Assembly: GCA_020541285.1 (NCBI GenBank)
Contig: CP047043.1
Coordinates: 1,178,001 to 1,242,000, forward strand
Length of the DNA stretch: 64,000 nt
DNA from: Candidatus Gillettellia adelgis
GTDB taxonomy: Bacteria > Pseudomonadota > Gammaproteobacteria > Enterobacterales > Enterobacteriaceae
Direction: 5' to 3'
The notes beneath the pieces were generated by a model. It saw only the letters and a program-made list of their open reading frames with translations. It searched no databases and was not told where the DNA came from. The first letter of the stretch is position 1; each line of letters starts with the position of its first letter. Shown here piece after piece: positions 12,534 to 25,969 of this stretch. A program made the translations under genes and the position numbers.

Positions 12534-12619
12534 TAAATACGAATATAATCTGCTAAACATCAAAAAGATTTATAGGCACTACCTCTGTCATCTAACTCAC
12601 ACTGATCGCGGTTAAAATT

Positions 12620-13645
12620 ATGACCATAAAAAAGAAATCTATTTATGTTGCCTATACTGGCGGCACTATTGGCATGCAACGTTCTATTCATGGTTATGTA
12701 CCTAGTAGTGGCTATTTGCAAGAGCAACTTGCACTGATATCAGATTTTCAACGCCCGGAAATACCAGATTTCACTATCCGTGAATATGTGCCATTAATTG
12801 ACTCGTCTAACATAACACCTCACGATTGGCAACATATTGCTTATGACATTAAAAAAAATTATGATCACTATGATGGCTTTGTTGTGTTACATGGTACTGA
12901 CACCATGGCTTTTACTGCTTCAGCGCTATCATTCATGCTAGAAAACCTAACTAAACCGGTAATTATAACCGGTGCGCAGATCCCGCTATCAGAGCTACGC
13001 TCTGACGGTCCAATTAATATACTTAATGCCCTCTATCTAGCGGCAAATCATCCAATACATGAAGTGTGCTTGTTCTTCAATAACAAACTATTCCGTGGTA
13101 ATCGTACTACTAAATCCAATGCCTATGCTTTTAATGCATTCTCGTCCCCTAATTTTCCGCCACTACTGGAAACCGAGATATACGTGCGGCATCACAACAT
13201 CGTCACTAACCCCCCACGCTATAATGACAATTTAAATATACACATTATTACACCGCAGCCGATTGGCATAATAACTATTGTCCCAGGCATTTCAAGCACA
13301 ATAGTACGAGCTTTTATTCTACAACCTGTTAAAGCATTGATCTTACGTTCTTACGGTATAGGAAATGCACCGCAAAAAGATGATCTTATTAATGAATTTC
13401 ATTATGCATCTAAATGCGGTATTATAATAGTTAACCTAACACAGTGTATGTTTGGTACAGTCAATATGAACACGTACGCTACCGGAAATGCATTAGCTCA
13501 TGCAGGTGTGATTAGCGGATTCGATATGACAATAGAAGCTACTTTAGCCAAACTTTATTATTTATTAAGTCAGTCGCTGACGCCAGAGCAAATGCGGCAC
13601 CAAATGCAGCAAAATTTACGTGGCGAACTGAGTGTTAGAAATTAA
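12620..13645 (+). CDS. ansA: cytoplasmic L-asparaginase I
   Basis: Hydrolyses L-asparagine to aspartate and ammonia in the cytoplasm. The 341-residue product compares with 338 in E. coli. The first catalytic motif YTGGTIGM (residues 12-19) and the second, HGTDTMAFTASAL (about 90-102) with the TDT catalytic triplet, are intact. It lies 86 bp after sppA as in E. coli; the next E. coli gene, pncA, cannot be found. There is no obvious Shine-Dalgarno before the ATG, which may mean coupling to sppA. The 3' end overlaps a 22-bp tandem duplication that includes the stop codon. Confidence 0.95.
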   Translation: MTIKKKSIYVAYTGGTIGMQRSIHGYVPSSGYLQEQLALISDFQRPEIPDFTIREYVPLIDSSNITPHDWQHIAYDIKKNYDHYDGFVVLHGTDTMAFTASALSFMLENLTKPVIITGAQIPLSELRSDGPINILNALYLAANHPIHEVCLFFNNKLFRGNRTTKSNAYAFNAFSSPNFPPLLETEIYVRHHNIVTNPPRYNDNLNIHIITPQPIGIITIVPGISSTIVRAFILQPVKALILRSYGIGNAPQKDDLINEFHYASKCGIIIVNLTQCMFGTVNMNTYATGNALAHAGVISGFDMTIEATLAKLYYLLSQSLTPEQMRHQMQQNLRGELSVRN

Positions 13646-13670
13646 TATACTGAGTGTTAGAAGTTAATAT
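13627..13670. repeat. 22-bp tandem duplication across the ansA stop codon
   Basis: Two adjacent 22-bp units beginning ACTGAGTGTTAGAA, at 13627-13648 and 13649-13670, differ at one base. The first unit contains the last sense codons and the TAA of ansA; the second is a silent copy just outside the gene. It points to a recent local duplication. Confidence 0.9.
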
Positions 13671-14833
13671 ATAGGCATTATAATGTATATTTTTTAATTT
13701 TGTATGATAAAATAAGATCATATATCAAATAATCGGTTAAAAAAATGTTTGTATTATAACATTGATCAGAATATCGCTGGGCACATAACTCACTCAAAAA
13801 AAATCACTACCTTAATATACCATGACAATACAAGCGACAAATAATAGCGATACATTAAACACAACTCAATACATCGTATAATACCATGTGCACTAAAATA
13901 TAGTTGTGTTCTCCTAGAAAAAATTTCTACGATGTCTTAAAACTATCGACAATCTAAGAACACATGCACCTGATTCTTATTATTAAATATTTATGACCAA
14001 TATATTACACATTGTCGCTATCTCTGTTCCCTGTATCATGCCCCTTACATGGTGGCTACAATTAGTATACTAGTAGTGTATGCTCTTCTCTTACTACATA
14101 TGACAGTTAACATAGATTGCATCAGAGTAAAAAGTTTTATTTAAAAATCCCTATAAGATTTGTATAAATAAAAAACACCTCGAATGACACAAATTATCCT
14201 CAACACTTGTATAGTGAAGCACTTAGTGCTTAAATTAAGCGTTGAGAAAAATATAATATTCGACAAAATTTACTTACCGATTCGAATAACCTGCGTTATG
14301 TATTATACAAAGCTATGGATTGATATTTTCAATATCTGCTCTATATCAGTAAATAATGCTATATTATTTAGCATATTATTCATTGACGAGTTTTATGGCA
14401 TTGACGATAAGACATTAATATTATTAGTTTTATAATGATACACGATATTACCTACTAACTACGTTGCGTTATCTTTCTAAAACACCAAAAATAGAATATT
14501 TGCCTAACGAAATAAAATACTCAATAACAGTAAAAACTGTATAGCACTTTACTTTTAGTTTATAACTAAAATAGTGAACGTAGTCAGTATAGTTAAAAAG
14601 ATCAATAATAATTAGATTTAGATATAGTAGATTATTATTAAGAGGAATTATTATGTAGTAAGGCGTATGCTATCGTAAGTAGCAGGTGTTTACTGAACTA
14701 TATTATTAGTATATCGATACTAATATAATAGTTAATATTTAACATCAGGCAAGTCATGCTTGTTCACAGAAAGAAATATTACCATGCATGATGGCATTCT
14801 TATAGGATTAATTTTACTCGGGAGTCTTTAAAC
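13671..14833. other. intergenic, nothing recognised
   Basis: About 1.2 kb with no supported gene. An 83-codon ORF at 14184-14435 has no recognisable family or ribosome-binding site and is judged random. Confidence 0.55.
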
Positions 14834-16030
14834 GTGCAAGGGAATAAAACATCTCACTTCAGTTTAATGCTAATTCTTGGCTTACTTTCTATGCTTATGC
14901 CTCTAGCTATTGACATGTATTTGCCTAGTATGCCAATGATGGCTGTACAGTTTGGTGTTGCATTACGCCATGTGCAAATGACGGTCAGTTCCTATATGCT
15001 TGGTTTCGCTTGTGGACAATTATTTTATGGGCCGCTATCAGATAATATTGGTCGTAAGCCAGTAATACTGTGGGGTACGCTAATCTTTTCGATAACTAGT
15101 TTTTTGTGTGCTATGGCGCAAGACATCAATCTATTAATCGGATTACGCTTATTGCATGGCTTAACGGGCGCCTCTACAAGTGTAGTAATTAACGCCTTAA
15201 TACGCGATATATTTACTAAAGACAATTTTTCGCGTAAGATGTCATTTATAACTTTAGTAATGACTATCGCACCATTGTTAGCACCGATGATCGGAAATGC
15301 CTTGCTACTTTGGCTTAAGTGGCCAGCTATTTTTATAATTATTGGTACTACAGCACTGATAAGCTCATTATTGGTGTTATTTTTTATTAAGGAAACGCTC
15401 CCAAAAGAACGGCGAAAAAAATTTCAGCTGTACACCACCCTGGGAAACTTTACCGAACTATTGCAACATAAGTCTGTACCAAGTTATATGTTAGCCAGTG
15501 CTTTCTCGTTTGCTGGTATGTTCGCGTTCCTGAGCGCCGGGCCTTTTGTTTATATCGAACTCAATCACATTTCGCCAGAATACTTTAGCTATTATTGTGC
15601 GTTCAATATTGTCTTCCTTTGTATCATGACGTTCCTTAATAGTTATAATGTAAAACGAGTAGGAGTAGCCAGTATGTTTTACGTGGGGCTGTTGATACAA
15701 TTAATTATGGCGCTATGTCTGGTAGCAATCAGTGTGGTTGGTTTAGGATTTTGGGCATTAGTGATAGGAATAGCTGTATACTTGGGTTGTATCGCAATGA
15801 TTACCTCTAATTCCATGGCAATCATCCTACATGATTTTCCGCATATCGCTGGTACTGCTTCTTCACTAGCCGGGACATTACGTTGTAGCATTGGTGCACT
15901 TATAAGTGCAGTGTTAGCGATAGTTCCAAGTCATAGTGTGTGGCCAATGATTGTTTCTATGATTGTGTGTAGTATTTTAGCAATATTATTGTGTGTACAT
16001 GCTAGTCAGCAGAAACACTATACTGCTTAA
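14834..16030 (+). CDS. bcr: Bcr/CflA-family MFS drug-efflux transporter
   Basis: Inner-membrane proton antiporter of the major facilitator superfamily (DHA1). In E. coli Bcr confers bicyclomycin and sulfonamide resistance and can export small peptides and cysteine. The 398 residues (E. coli 396) form about 12 membrane segments. The motif-A region between TM2 and TM3 is GPLSDNIGRKPV (about residues 66-77). The segments SVVINALIRDIF and FSFAGMFAFLSAGPFVYIE match Bcr closely. Translation begins at a GTG with GGAG at 14821-14824. In a host-restricted cell a metabolite-export role is at least as likely as drug resistance; this is inference. Confidence 0.93.
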   Translation: MQGNKTSHFSLMLILGLLSMLMPLAIDMYLPSMPMMAVQFGVALRHVQMTVSSYMLGFACGQLFYGPLSDNIGRKPVILWGTLIFSITSFLCAMAQDINLLIGLRLLHGLTGASTSVVINALIRDIFTKDNFSRKMSFITLVMTIAPLLAPMIGNALLLWLKWPAIFIIIGTTALISSLLVLFFIKETLPKERRKKFQLYTTLGNFTELLQHKSVPSYMLASAFSFAGMFAFLSAGPFVYIELNHISPEYFSYYCAFNIVFLCIMTFLNSYNVKRVGVASMFYVGLLIQLIMALCLVAISVVGLGFWALVIGIAVYLGCIAMITSNSMAIILHDFPHIAGTASSLAGTLRCSIGALISAVLAIVPSHSVWPMIVSMIVCSILAILLCVHASQQKHYTA

Positions 16031-18014
16031 TTCGTATTCCATCCAGATGGATCCATGTCTGCAGGATTGTCGACACAATGTATTTAGTAGTGTATTATTC
16101 CACCAGAAATACATCACTGATGCACTATACCTAGTGCATACTATTCTAAAATATGAATACGTTAGCTTTTATATACATCGCCTCTTAACATGAGAGTTAA
16201 GGATTAATCAGCTTAATTTGAAGGTTCAAACTATAACTCAATGCAAGAGTTGTTTAAAATAGCTCACGCATAATTAGTTGCTTGCTATATTTTTTGTAAC
16301 TTATAATGTATAAGCTATTAATAAATGTTCGCTACATGAAGAATGTCGTACAATAAAACCTAAAAAAATTCGCAAAATAGCATACAAGAAACAACAGAAA
16401 AGTTATCATGATTTTTTTGCATAATAAAATAATATATGAATATTGTAGGGTCAGCAAATCGTCACTCTTTATCAGTCGTTTTGCTTTTATTCATTAGAAA
16501 TATTTAATTTTATTACAGCAAATGTTGTATACGAAGCCATTTAACTATGCATCGTATATTACTTTTAAAATATTATTATTTCTTCAGGTGCATCGACCTT
16601 AAAGTTTTCATAGTTTTTTAAATATATAATTAATAAAGACCACTATTTCATAGGCTAAATCACCGATTCTAACACACTGATGCTCAGTGTATTGATAACT
16701 ATATACTAAATTTCCGCACAGCAATGTAACACAAACCATGCATTTTTAAATATAAAGAGAAGATTATATCTATTGGTGTAACGTAGCAATGATAGCATCA
16801 TTGTGTGTTATTAAAGCAAGATAGGTGTGTCATTTATAAACTGCTACTCATTATCCTAATACACTTTTCTAAAATAGCGACCCTAATTTATTTAGTATGA
16901 AATCTTCACTATAAACATGAAAACTTAGAGCGTTATAGTAACTCGTGATATTTGTATAATAGTTGTTAGGTCTTGATAACCTAATCAAGCATCTAGTCTG
17001 TATTCTCCGTCAGACTAGAGCATTACTTAATAATCTATTGTCTGAGTTGTTAGTATTACATGGTTACTGATCATGAGATATTATCCAATAACCGTATAGC
17101 ATCTATGGCATATTCATTGGTAGAAGACATTGCTGCTGACCTTACGATATTGCACTAAACATTCTTTTCAAAACACCTGCTTCACCATTTAATACAATGC
17201 TATAGTTAAAACTGAGTATAAGAAGGTTGCTATTACCGATTCTATTGTTCAAAAAATGAAGTAATCATCGCTAAATTAGGCTAACACTCATTCTGTTAAA
17301 TATTATTAGAATTATCTCATTCAATCTAATGTCATGGTATAACTATGCACTAAATATTAAGGAGGCCCAGTCTTGCAATATCTTCATTTACTGCGTATCT
17401 ATATTTGCAGCGTTGCAGTACCACATTAGAAATTGTCGATCATATCATTAATTATTCAGTTAGCTTGTATTATATCATAGACACGCTAATATAAATTCAA
17501 ATAATTTACATGCTTTTGTCGATAGAATAGTGATTACTAATATGTTCAATGCATTATTAAATTAATAATAACGTCAGCAATATTCACATGATTATCCTAA
17601 CGTAATATTAGCATCAAATCTTACTATATATTATATATAGTATAATCATATTTCTAGCTATAATGCGCTTCTCGCATGAATTTTAAACGTCATTCAGTAA
17701 TCCTGATAGCAAAACACTAAAATTTTTTAAAGTTTAATTTTCTATAGTAACACACCATATGCTCTAACTCATAAATTGATAAATAATCTGTGATTAAAGG
17801 TAATGTAAAGCCTTGTGACTTTTCGACTCTTTAAAATCAATCTTGTTTACCCTAACGAATGATAATACTCTTTTCGTACTATCTACCAGACACATCACTA
17901 TATGATTTTGATGGGTTCACTGTAAAGGTTACACTCTGTTGCTCATCTATAAAATCTATCAATGCAATAATTAGAACCCAACGCGAGCATAACCTGTAGT
18001 ATGTTACTACGGCA
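16031..18014. other. 2.0 kb gene desert between bcr and gpsA
   Basis: Nothing could be supported. In E. coli cysE follows gpsA, so the part next to gpsA may once have held cysE, but no CysE motif can be read. Short AT palindromes occur, for example 9-bp arms near 17626-17646, of a kind expected by chance in such AT-rich DNA. Confidence 0.55.
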
Positions 18015-19034
18015 TTATATACTACGTCTTTCATCTTTCCTAGTACGTCCTAATAAGCTTAATGCTGCTGAATAAGCATTTTTATTATGAAATAATACCT
18101 GATAAATTTGTTCAGTAATCGGCATTTCAATACCGTAACGTTTTGCCAGTGTCAAGACCTCTTGAGTATTGAGATAACCTTCAACGACCTGTCCAATAGT
18201 ATCCTGTGCTTCCTTTACATTCTTACCTTGACCCAGCATAATTCCAAATCGACGATTACGAGATTGATTATCTGTGCAAGATAAGACGAGATCACCTAAC
18301 CCCGCCATACCTATGAATGTTGATGAATCAGCGCCAAGAGCAGAGCCTAAGCGACTGATTTCCGCGATACCCCGAGTAATTAAAGCGGTACGCGTATTAG
18401 CGCCAAAACCCATGCCATCAGACATTCCTGCGCCAATGGCAATCACATTTTTCACTGCGCCTCCCACCTGCACCCCAATAAAATCAGGATTACTATACAC
18501 GCGAAAACTTTTTCCACAATGCAATAGATCTTGCAGATCTTTGGAAAACTGTATATCGGTGGCCGCTAATGCAATTGCTGTTGGCATCCCTGCAGCCAAC
18601 TCTTTAGCGAACGTTGGTCCAGAAATCACTGCTAATGGAATATTGTTACCTAATACCTCACGGGCCACATCCTGCAATAACCTACCTGTGTTTGCTTCTA
18701 ACCCTTTAGTCGCCCAAACAATGCGTGCATTTAAGCGCAAATATGGTTTTAATTGTCGCAGCACATCACCAAATACATGACTTGGCACAACTATCAGTAC
18801 ATCACGGCTCATTTTTAATACACGTGATAAATCAGCTTCAAGTAATAATGACTTAGGAAAAGGCACATTTGGCAAAAAATTCCGATTACAACGATGTTCC
18901 TGCAACTCTTGAATATGCATAGGATTATGTCCCCAAAGCGCAACAAGATGGCCATTGCGTGCTAGCATAATAGCTAATGCAGTTCCATATGAACCCGCAC
19001 CAATTACAGTTATTGCAGTATTAATGATATTCAT
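18015..19034 (-). CDS. gpsA: NAD(P)-dependent glycerol-3-phosphate dehydrogenase
   Basis: Reduces dihydroxyacetone phosphate to sn-glycerol 3-phosphate, the backbone for phospholipid synthesis. The length (339) equals that of E. coli GpsA. The Rossmann glycine motif GAGSYG is at residues 12-17. The catalytic lysine is Lys195 in [14 protein letters not shown], followed by the GLGDLVLSC segment. The E. coli neighbours secB (upstream) and cysE (downstream) are not recognisable, leaving it alone between deserts. Its presence implies that the cell still makes its own glycerophospholipids, or at least the precursor. Confidence 0.97.
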   Translation of the reverse strand: MNIINTAITVIGAGSYGTALAIMLARNGHLVALWGHNPMHIQELQEHRCNRNFLPNVPFPKSLLLEADLSRVLKMSRDVLIVVPSHVFGDVLRQLKPYLRLNARIVWATKGLEANTGRLLQDVAREVLGNNIPLAVISGPTFAKELAAGMPTAIALAATDIQFSKDLQDLLHCGKSFRVYSNPDFIGVQVGGAVKNVIAIGAGMSDGMGFGANTRTALITRGIAEISRLGSALGADSSTFIGMAGLGDLVLSCTDNQSRNRRFGIMLGQGKNVKEAQDTIGQVVEGYLNTQEVLTLAKRYGIEMPITEQIYQVLFHNKNAYSAALSLLGRTRKDERRSI

Positions 19035-20889
19035 CAGGCATCCTAATTATGGGGAAGCGGTATTACCTAGCGCCTACTGTGACATATGCTGAATGAAAGT
19101 ACATCGGAATTAACTAATGCTAAACTTATTCAGAGGAAAGTGCTATGAAGAACTAGCACGTTATAGTATACTGCTATATAGAAAAAATACATAGACAGTA
19201 TTACCTATACCCAAGTAATCAGCTACTTAGCTGATTTAATATTTGTTGGGAAGAAGATGCTTACCGATTGTATTTGCATAAAATAAGACTTTTGTGAAAC
19301 ATATGGTGAGAGTTTTACATAGTACTACATCACATAAATCCTAAGCTAATCTCAATAATAGTATCTCGCTCAAGATTGACTATCATCTACTTTTTCTAAT
19401 AAAAAACTAACAACAAACTCTACACCTCACGAACATTACCTTGATATATATTGTTATTTTATAGATCCTTTCCTTGTTTTATATTCTTAAAAGTAAGATA
19501 CCCTTAATAAAACCTCCGTGTTAATATTTGATAAAGTCGTAATGCCTACGTAAAATCTGGAGTATAGTATTACCAGTATGCCATGAATACGCATTGACTA
19601 TACCGTGCAAGTTCGCAAAAATCAGAACACCTAATGTTATTCTAAAATACTTATACTAATGTGTGGTTATGGTGCGCCAGAACAACATTGCATACTAGCA
19701 GTATGTAATGCATCGCACAAAGTGCATTAGCTTTTAAGATAAATTACATCAATAAACCAAAATAATTATATCCATTCACAATCATAATAGCTGTATTATA
19801 CAGGTACCGGTGCTCATAGCACATTCCGTGCCTCGTTATAATTTTTAGCTTAATGATAATACTTTTACAGAAAACAATATCTACATTGCTAATATTATTA
19901 TGCTCTAATTATCTAGATAGATAATGCTAACGCGAACTACAGTACTATCCCAACCATCTAGCTTGTTTGTAGAAATCATATAATAATTAACAACCTCTAA
20001 TACACTATATGGCTTCATACCATAGGATCAATTAAAAGTAACAAACATGCATTTCTTAAGTCATGTTAATGTGCTATACGTGATAATAATCATTATTAGT
20101 TTCATTATTTTATGCTGTATATTGTTTAAAAAAAACCAATCAAATAGAATCAATGATCTACGTTTTACTAACAACATAGTTGCATAGAAGTCATTAAGAC
20201 ACTATTTTTTGTTTCGACGACATATTTAGATTATTAAATATTTATTAATATATTATAAGTTGTAAAGTAAACTATGGTTTTTATAAATAACAAATCTTCG
20301 TTTCTTAGCTCCACTATGTATTGACTATACATTAATATCTACCTGACTTTCTTTGATAAACAAACGTATACGTTGTATCGATTACCTGACTGACAATGAC
20401 AATGTACTATACCATTCTCATCGATACAAATAAGATCTTAAAATCAGACATTTAAAAGCCCTATAATCATAAGTTATCTGATATATTAAATATGCTATAT
20501 AGCGGTACTATGGCGATGCAATAAATACAATAAGTCATGATAAGTATATAACGGAATTAAACTTATAAGTATAATAATTAGATTCATATTAAATCAAATA
20601 GAATTACCACCCTGTTAGAATGCTTCAGTACAAGTATAAGTATTAGATTCATAATCGTTGAAAAACGATGATATATCACAGAATAAACGCATATTATAAG
20701 TTTAATAATATGAGTTATAAGACCAAGGCAATATAACATATCCTTAGGATCTTATACTGATATTTAATTAATGTGCGAAAAAGAATTACTGATATAAAAT
20801 CTGTCGTCTAACTAATATCACTATATATAATCTGCATATTTATTATGATATAATATATATTATATCTTATTGTAACAGGTAAAATCTTT
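19035..20889. other. 1.9 kb gene desert
   Basis: No gene, RNA or readable relic. secB would be expected just upstream of gpsA by E. coli order but is not detectable. Confidence 0.55.
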
Positions 20890-22464
<1,575 letters not shown>

Positions 22465-23877
22465 TAACTTATTCAAAAAAAATAACAACGTTTACAGTAT
22501 CTGACGCTATTTGATTCTATAAATTACTCAGTGATTTAATGAACTTATAAAATACACGTAAGCGCTAATCGCTTTTCTTCGTATACTTTGTAAGTACTTA
22601 ATGAAATTCTTAGTACTTTAGTCTACATGTTTAGGCTACTGTGGTAGCTATAGTCTTTGCATGTGATACATATGACACTGCGTCTGAGTAGATTATAGTC
22701 AGCATGTAAAGACAGTTGTCTCATAGCTTAAATACTTATGTTTATTATAAATAACAGCTAGTTTTATGAGTGCTCAACGAAAGCAATTAAAATTGCTACT
22801 CATCAATACACCAGTAGATATACTTGGTGCTATCACACTAAAATTATAGCATTATATTCCGCATCATCTGGACGATGACATAAATCACGCATTCATATGT
22901 ATTAAAAAAGCACACAAACAAAACAAAAGTTGTGATACTAATACGATATCTTTATCGCTTTATTAATAATAAATCAACCTGATACCAATATGTAAGTTGA
23001 TAGTTATTTACTATCTATGCATTGATGTGACTCTAAAATTAGATAGTGCTCTTACCGCAGTATAAGAGGTAGTAACATAAATTTTAATGCATAAATTTGT
23101 TATTAGTATACCTATGCTAAATGACATTAAAACTAATACCTTCTAGTGTATAAATGAATCACCATGACGTATTTTATAGAAACTTTATCATTTAGATAAT
23201 CTTTTACTAAAGTATTCAAACAGCTACACTACTACATAGTTTACTATGTAAAGTTTTATTAAATACATAGCCTGTGTATGCAGCGCATTCTATATATCGA
23301 AGTTTTATCATTAATAAACAGATAACATCGTTGCCTCAAACTTCTTGCAAATTTTTACAGACTTTTATGCATACTTATTATGCTTCCAGACTATATTTAT
23401 GAAATATAAATAGATATTTAACATAAATCCAACGATATAATTTAAGTACTAAATCATATCCGAAAAGAATAACAGACACGCCATGATTTATACCGGCACT
23501 TAATATTATTCATAAATAATAAACAGAAAATTGTCTGTACGATATGTATACGGTCTACAGACTATAATAAGTATAGATAAAAACTAAAATCTTATTTTAA
23601 GAATTTTAATTCTCTATAACTTAGCATTACATTAACATTACGAGATATAGACGTTTTATATAAATGTAGAGAGCAATGAATTTATGCAGGGTTTAAAGCT
23701 GCATAATCTAACACAATGTTTACATACCAATCTTTCCTGATCGTAATGTTATCAGTAATGCGTTGTAATATTGTCTACCCCTCCTCCCGGCAGAAAACTC
23801 AATATTTATCGTTATAATATAAGGCTATTTAATAATAACTCTGCATCGCGGATGATTAACAGTGTTGTATTACCAGG
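22465..23877. other. 1.4 kb gene desert
   Basis: Nothing supported. The only deviation is a short GC-richer patch near 23778-23795 (CCCCTCCTCCCGG) of unknown meaning. Confidence 0.55.
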
Positions 23878-24750
23878 TTAACCATGCAACACTGCTTTTA
23901 CAGTATTGCCAATATTAGCGAGGTTACGCACGATTGTAACCCCTGCAGATTCTAGTGCAGCAAATTTGCTATCTGCACTACCTTTACCACGAAAAATAAT
24001 CGCACCAGCGTGCCCCATACGCTTTTCTTTAGGCGCTGTAATACCCGAAATATAGGCGACCACTGGCTTAGTAATGTACTCTGTGATATAGATAGCAGCC
24101 TCTTCTTCGGCACTACCACCAATTTCACCGATCATTAAAATGATATCAGTCTGCAAATCTTTTTGGAATAACTTCAAGATATCAATAAAATTAGAGCCGG
24201 GAATAGAGTCACCACCAATACCTACACAGGTAGACTGACCTAGACCAGAATGAGTAATTTGTTGTACTGCTTCATAGGTTAAAGTGCCGGAACGGGAAAT
24301 AATACCTACTTTACCTGGTCGATAGATATGACCTGGCATAATTCCTATTTTACATTCATCAGGGGTTATCACACCAGGGCAATTTGGGCCAATCATACGT
24401 ACACAAGCTTCATTTAACTTAATTTTCACCATTAACATATCGAGCGCTGGAATACCCTCAGTAACGGTAATGATTAATTTTATGCCGCCATATATCGCTT
24501 CTAGAATAGCGTCTTTACAAAACGGAGCAGGAACGTACAGTACTGTTACGGTTGCACCAGTAACTGTAACAGCTTCACGTAAGGTGTTAAACACCGGCAA
24601 CCCAAGATGCTGACTGCCACCTTTTCCGGGGGTCACACCCCCGACGATTTTAGTGCCATAAGCGATAGCTTGTCTGGAATGAAAAGTCCCCTGCCTTCCA
24701 GTGAAGCCTTGGCACACTACCTTAGTATTCTTATCGATTAAAATCGACAT
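23878..24750 (-). CDS. sucD: succinyl-CoA synthetase, alpha subunit
   Basis: With SucC, interconverts succinate + CoA + NTP and succinyl-CoA + NDP + Pi. The start is placed at 24750 ([10 protein letters not shown]), identical to E. coli; an upstream ATG would add 14 unrelated residues. This gives 290 residues (E. coli 289). The CoA-binding N-terminal [11 protein letters not shown], the PNCPGVITP and SRSGTLTYE segments, and the phospho-His motif RMGHAGAII are all intact. It overlaps the end of sucC by 20 bp. It is the last gene of the suc operon. Because sucA and sucB upstream are ruined, the enzyme probably runs in the succinyl-CoA-forming direction for DAP/lysine (and perhaps methionine) synthesis; this is inference. 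Confidence 0.96.
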   Translation of the reverse strand: MSILIDKNTKVVCQGFTGRQGTFHSRQAIAYGTKIVGGVTPGKGGSQHLGLPVFNTLREAVTVTGATVTVLYVPAPFCKDAILEAIYGGIKLIITVTEGIPALDMLMVKIKLNEACVRMIGPNCPGVITPDECKIGIMPGHIYRPGKVGIISRSGTLTYEAVQQITHSGLGQSTCVGIGGDSIPGSNFIDILKLFQKDLQTDIILMIGEIGGSAEEEAAIYITEYITKPVVAYISGITAPKEKRMGHAGAIIFRGKGSADSKFAALESAGVTIVRNLANIGNTVKAVLHG

Positions 24751-25918
24751 TGTTTTTCTCTCTTGCTGCTGACACAACTTGTTGAACTGCACTATCTAGG
24801 CTAGTTGTAGTAATAATTGGTAAGCGATATTTTATTAATTTTTGAGTACCTAGCGTGGCATTGTTACCATCTAAACGTACTATTACTGGAATTTTCACAT
24901 CTACTACAGACAACGCATTAATAATACCGCTAGCAACTAAATCACAACGTACAATACCACCGAAAATATATACTAATATCACCTTCACAGTGTCGTCGGA
25001 CAAGATAATTTTAAACGCCTCCGTAATACGCTCTTTGGTTGCACTACCGCCTACATCTAGAAAATTAGCTACTTTACCGCCATATGATTCAATGATATCC
25101 ATTATACCCATTGCTAAGCCGGCGCCGTTAACCATACAACCAATGTTACCATCAAGCGCCACGTAACGTAAATCCCACTGTGCTGCACGGGACTCACGTT
25201 CATCCTCTTGAGACAGGTCACGCATTTTACGGAGTTCGGGTTGACGGAACAAGGCATTACTATCAGCACTGAGTCTGCCATCTAGACATACAAGGTCGCC
25301 CTTCTGAGTAACCACGAGTGGGTTAATTTCAGCCATCGCTAGATCACACTCTAAAAAAAGCCTTGCCAATCCCATGAAAATCATAGCGAATTTGTTGATT
25401 TGCTGCCCATGTAACCCTAATCGAAACGCTAGTTCACGGCCTTGATAAGGCTGAGGGCCAACTAAAGGATCAAGAGTGATTTTATATATCAGTTCAGGAG
25501 CATGTTGGGCTATTTTTTCTATCTCTATACCTCCTTCAGTAGAAGCTATAAACACTACTCGACAAGAACCCGTATCAACTACGGCACCCAAGTATAATTC
25601 TTTTTCAATATCAATGCGTTTTTCTATTAAAATTGTATGAACCAGTTGACCAAGTGCATCAGTCTGACTGGTTACCAGGCGTTGTCCTAACCAGGCTGCT
25701 ACAAAAGCATCAATCTCTTTTTTATTATATAACACTCTCACACCACCAGCCTTACCTCTTCCGCCAGCATGGACCTGACATTTACCCACCCACGGACCAC
25801 AGCCGATTTTAGATATAGCGGATTCTATTTCACTGGGCGTAGTACAAGCATACCCAGTACTTGCCGGTAAGCCGTACCTGACAAACAACTTTTTTGCTTG
25901 ATATTCATGTAAATTCAT
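24731..25918 (-). CDS. sucC: succinyl-CoA synthetase, beta subunit
   Basis: Nucleotide-binding subunit of succinyl-CoA synthetase. 395 residues against 388 in E. coli. The ATP-grasp domain has [14 protein letters not shown] with Lys46, the Mg ligands in EINPLVV and LDGRLSAD are present, and the CoA-ligase part carries [12 protein letters not shown] and IFGGIVRCD. The start MNLHEYQAK is identical to E. coli. The C-terminus runs past the usual end (QQVVSAA) by about 7-9 extra residues (EKNNVDFNR) into the start of sucD, indicating that the ancestral stop was lost and a new one inside sucD is used. No internal damage is visible. Confidence 0.96.
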   Translation of the reverse strand: MNLHEYQAKKLFVRYGLPASTGYACTTPSEIESAISKIGCGPWVGKCQVHAGGRGKAGGVRVLYNKKEIDAFVAAWLGQRLVTSQTDALGQLVHTILIEKRIDIEKELYLGAVVDTGSCRVVFIASTEGGIEIEKIAQHAPELIYKITLDPLVGPQPYQGRELAFRLGLHGQQINKFAMIFMGLARLFLECDLAMAEINPLVVTQKGDLVCLDGRLSADSNALFRQPELRKMRDLSQEDERESRAAQWDLRYVALDGNIGCMVNGAGLAMGIMDIIESYGGKVANFLDVGGSATKERITEAFKIILSDDTVKVILVYIFGGIVRCDLVASGIINALSVVDVKIPVIVRLDGNNATLGTQKLIKYRLPIITTTSLDSAVQQVVSAAREKNNVDFNR

Positions 25919-25969
25919 CGATTATATCCATTGAATTGGAAAAATTCATTTAGATCAATAATAAAAAGC

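Noticed and set aside
14184-14435. 83-codon ORF before bcr
   Set aside because: No recognisable domain, poor start context and isoleucine-rich composition typical of random AT-rich frames.
17626-17650. AT palindrome (9-bp arms) near gpsA
   Set aside because: It consists almost only of TA steps; such palindromes are common by chance in this base composition and have no T tract or context.
18274-18780. A 168-codon ORF on the plus strand
   Set aside because: It is antisense to gpsA and has no recognisable family; a shadow.
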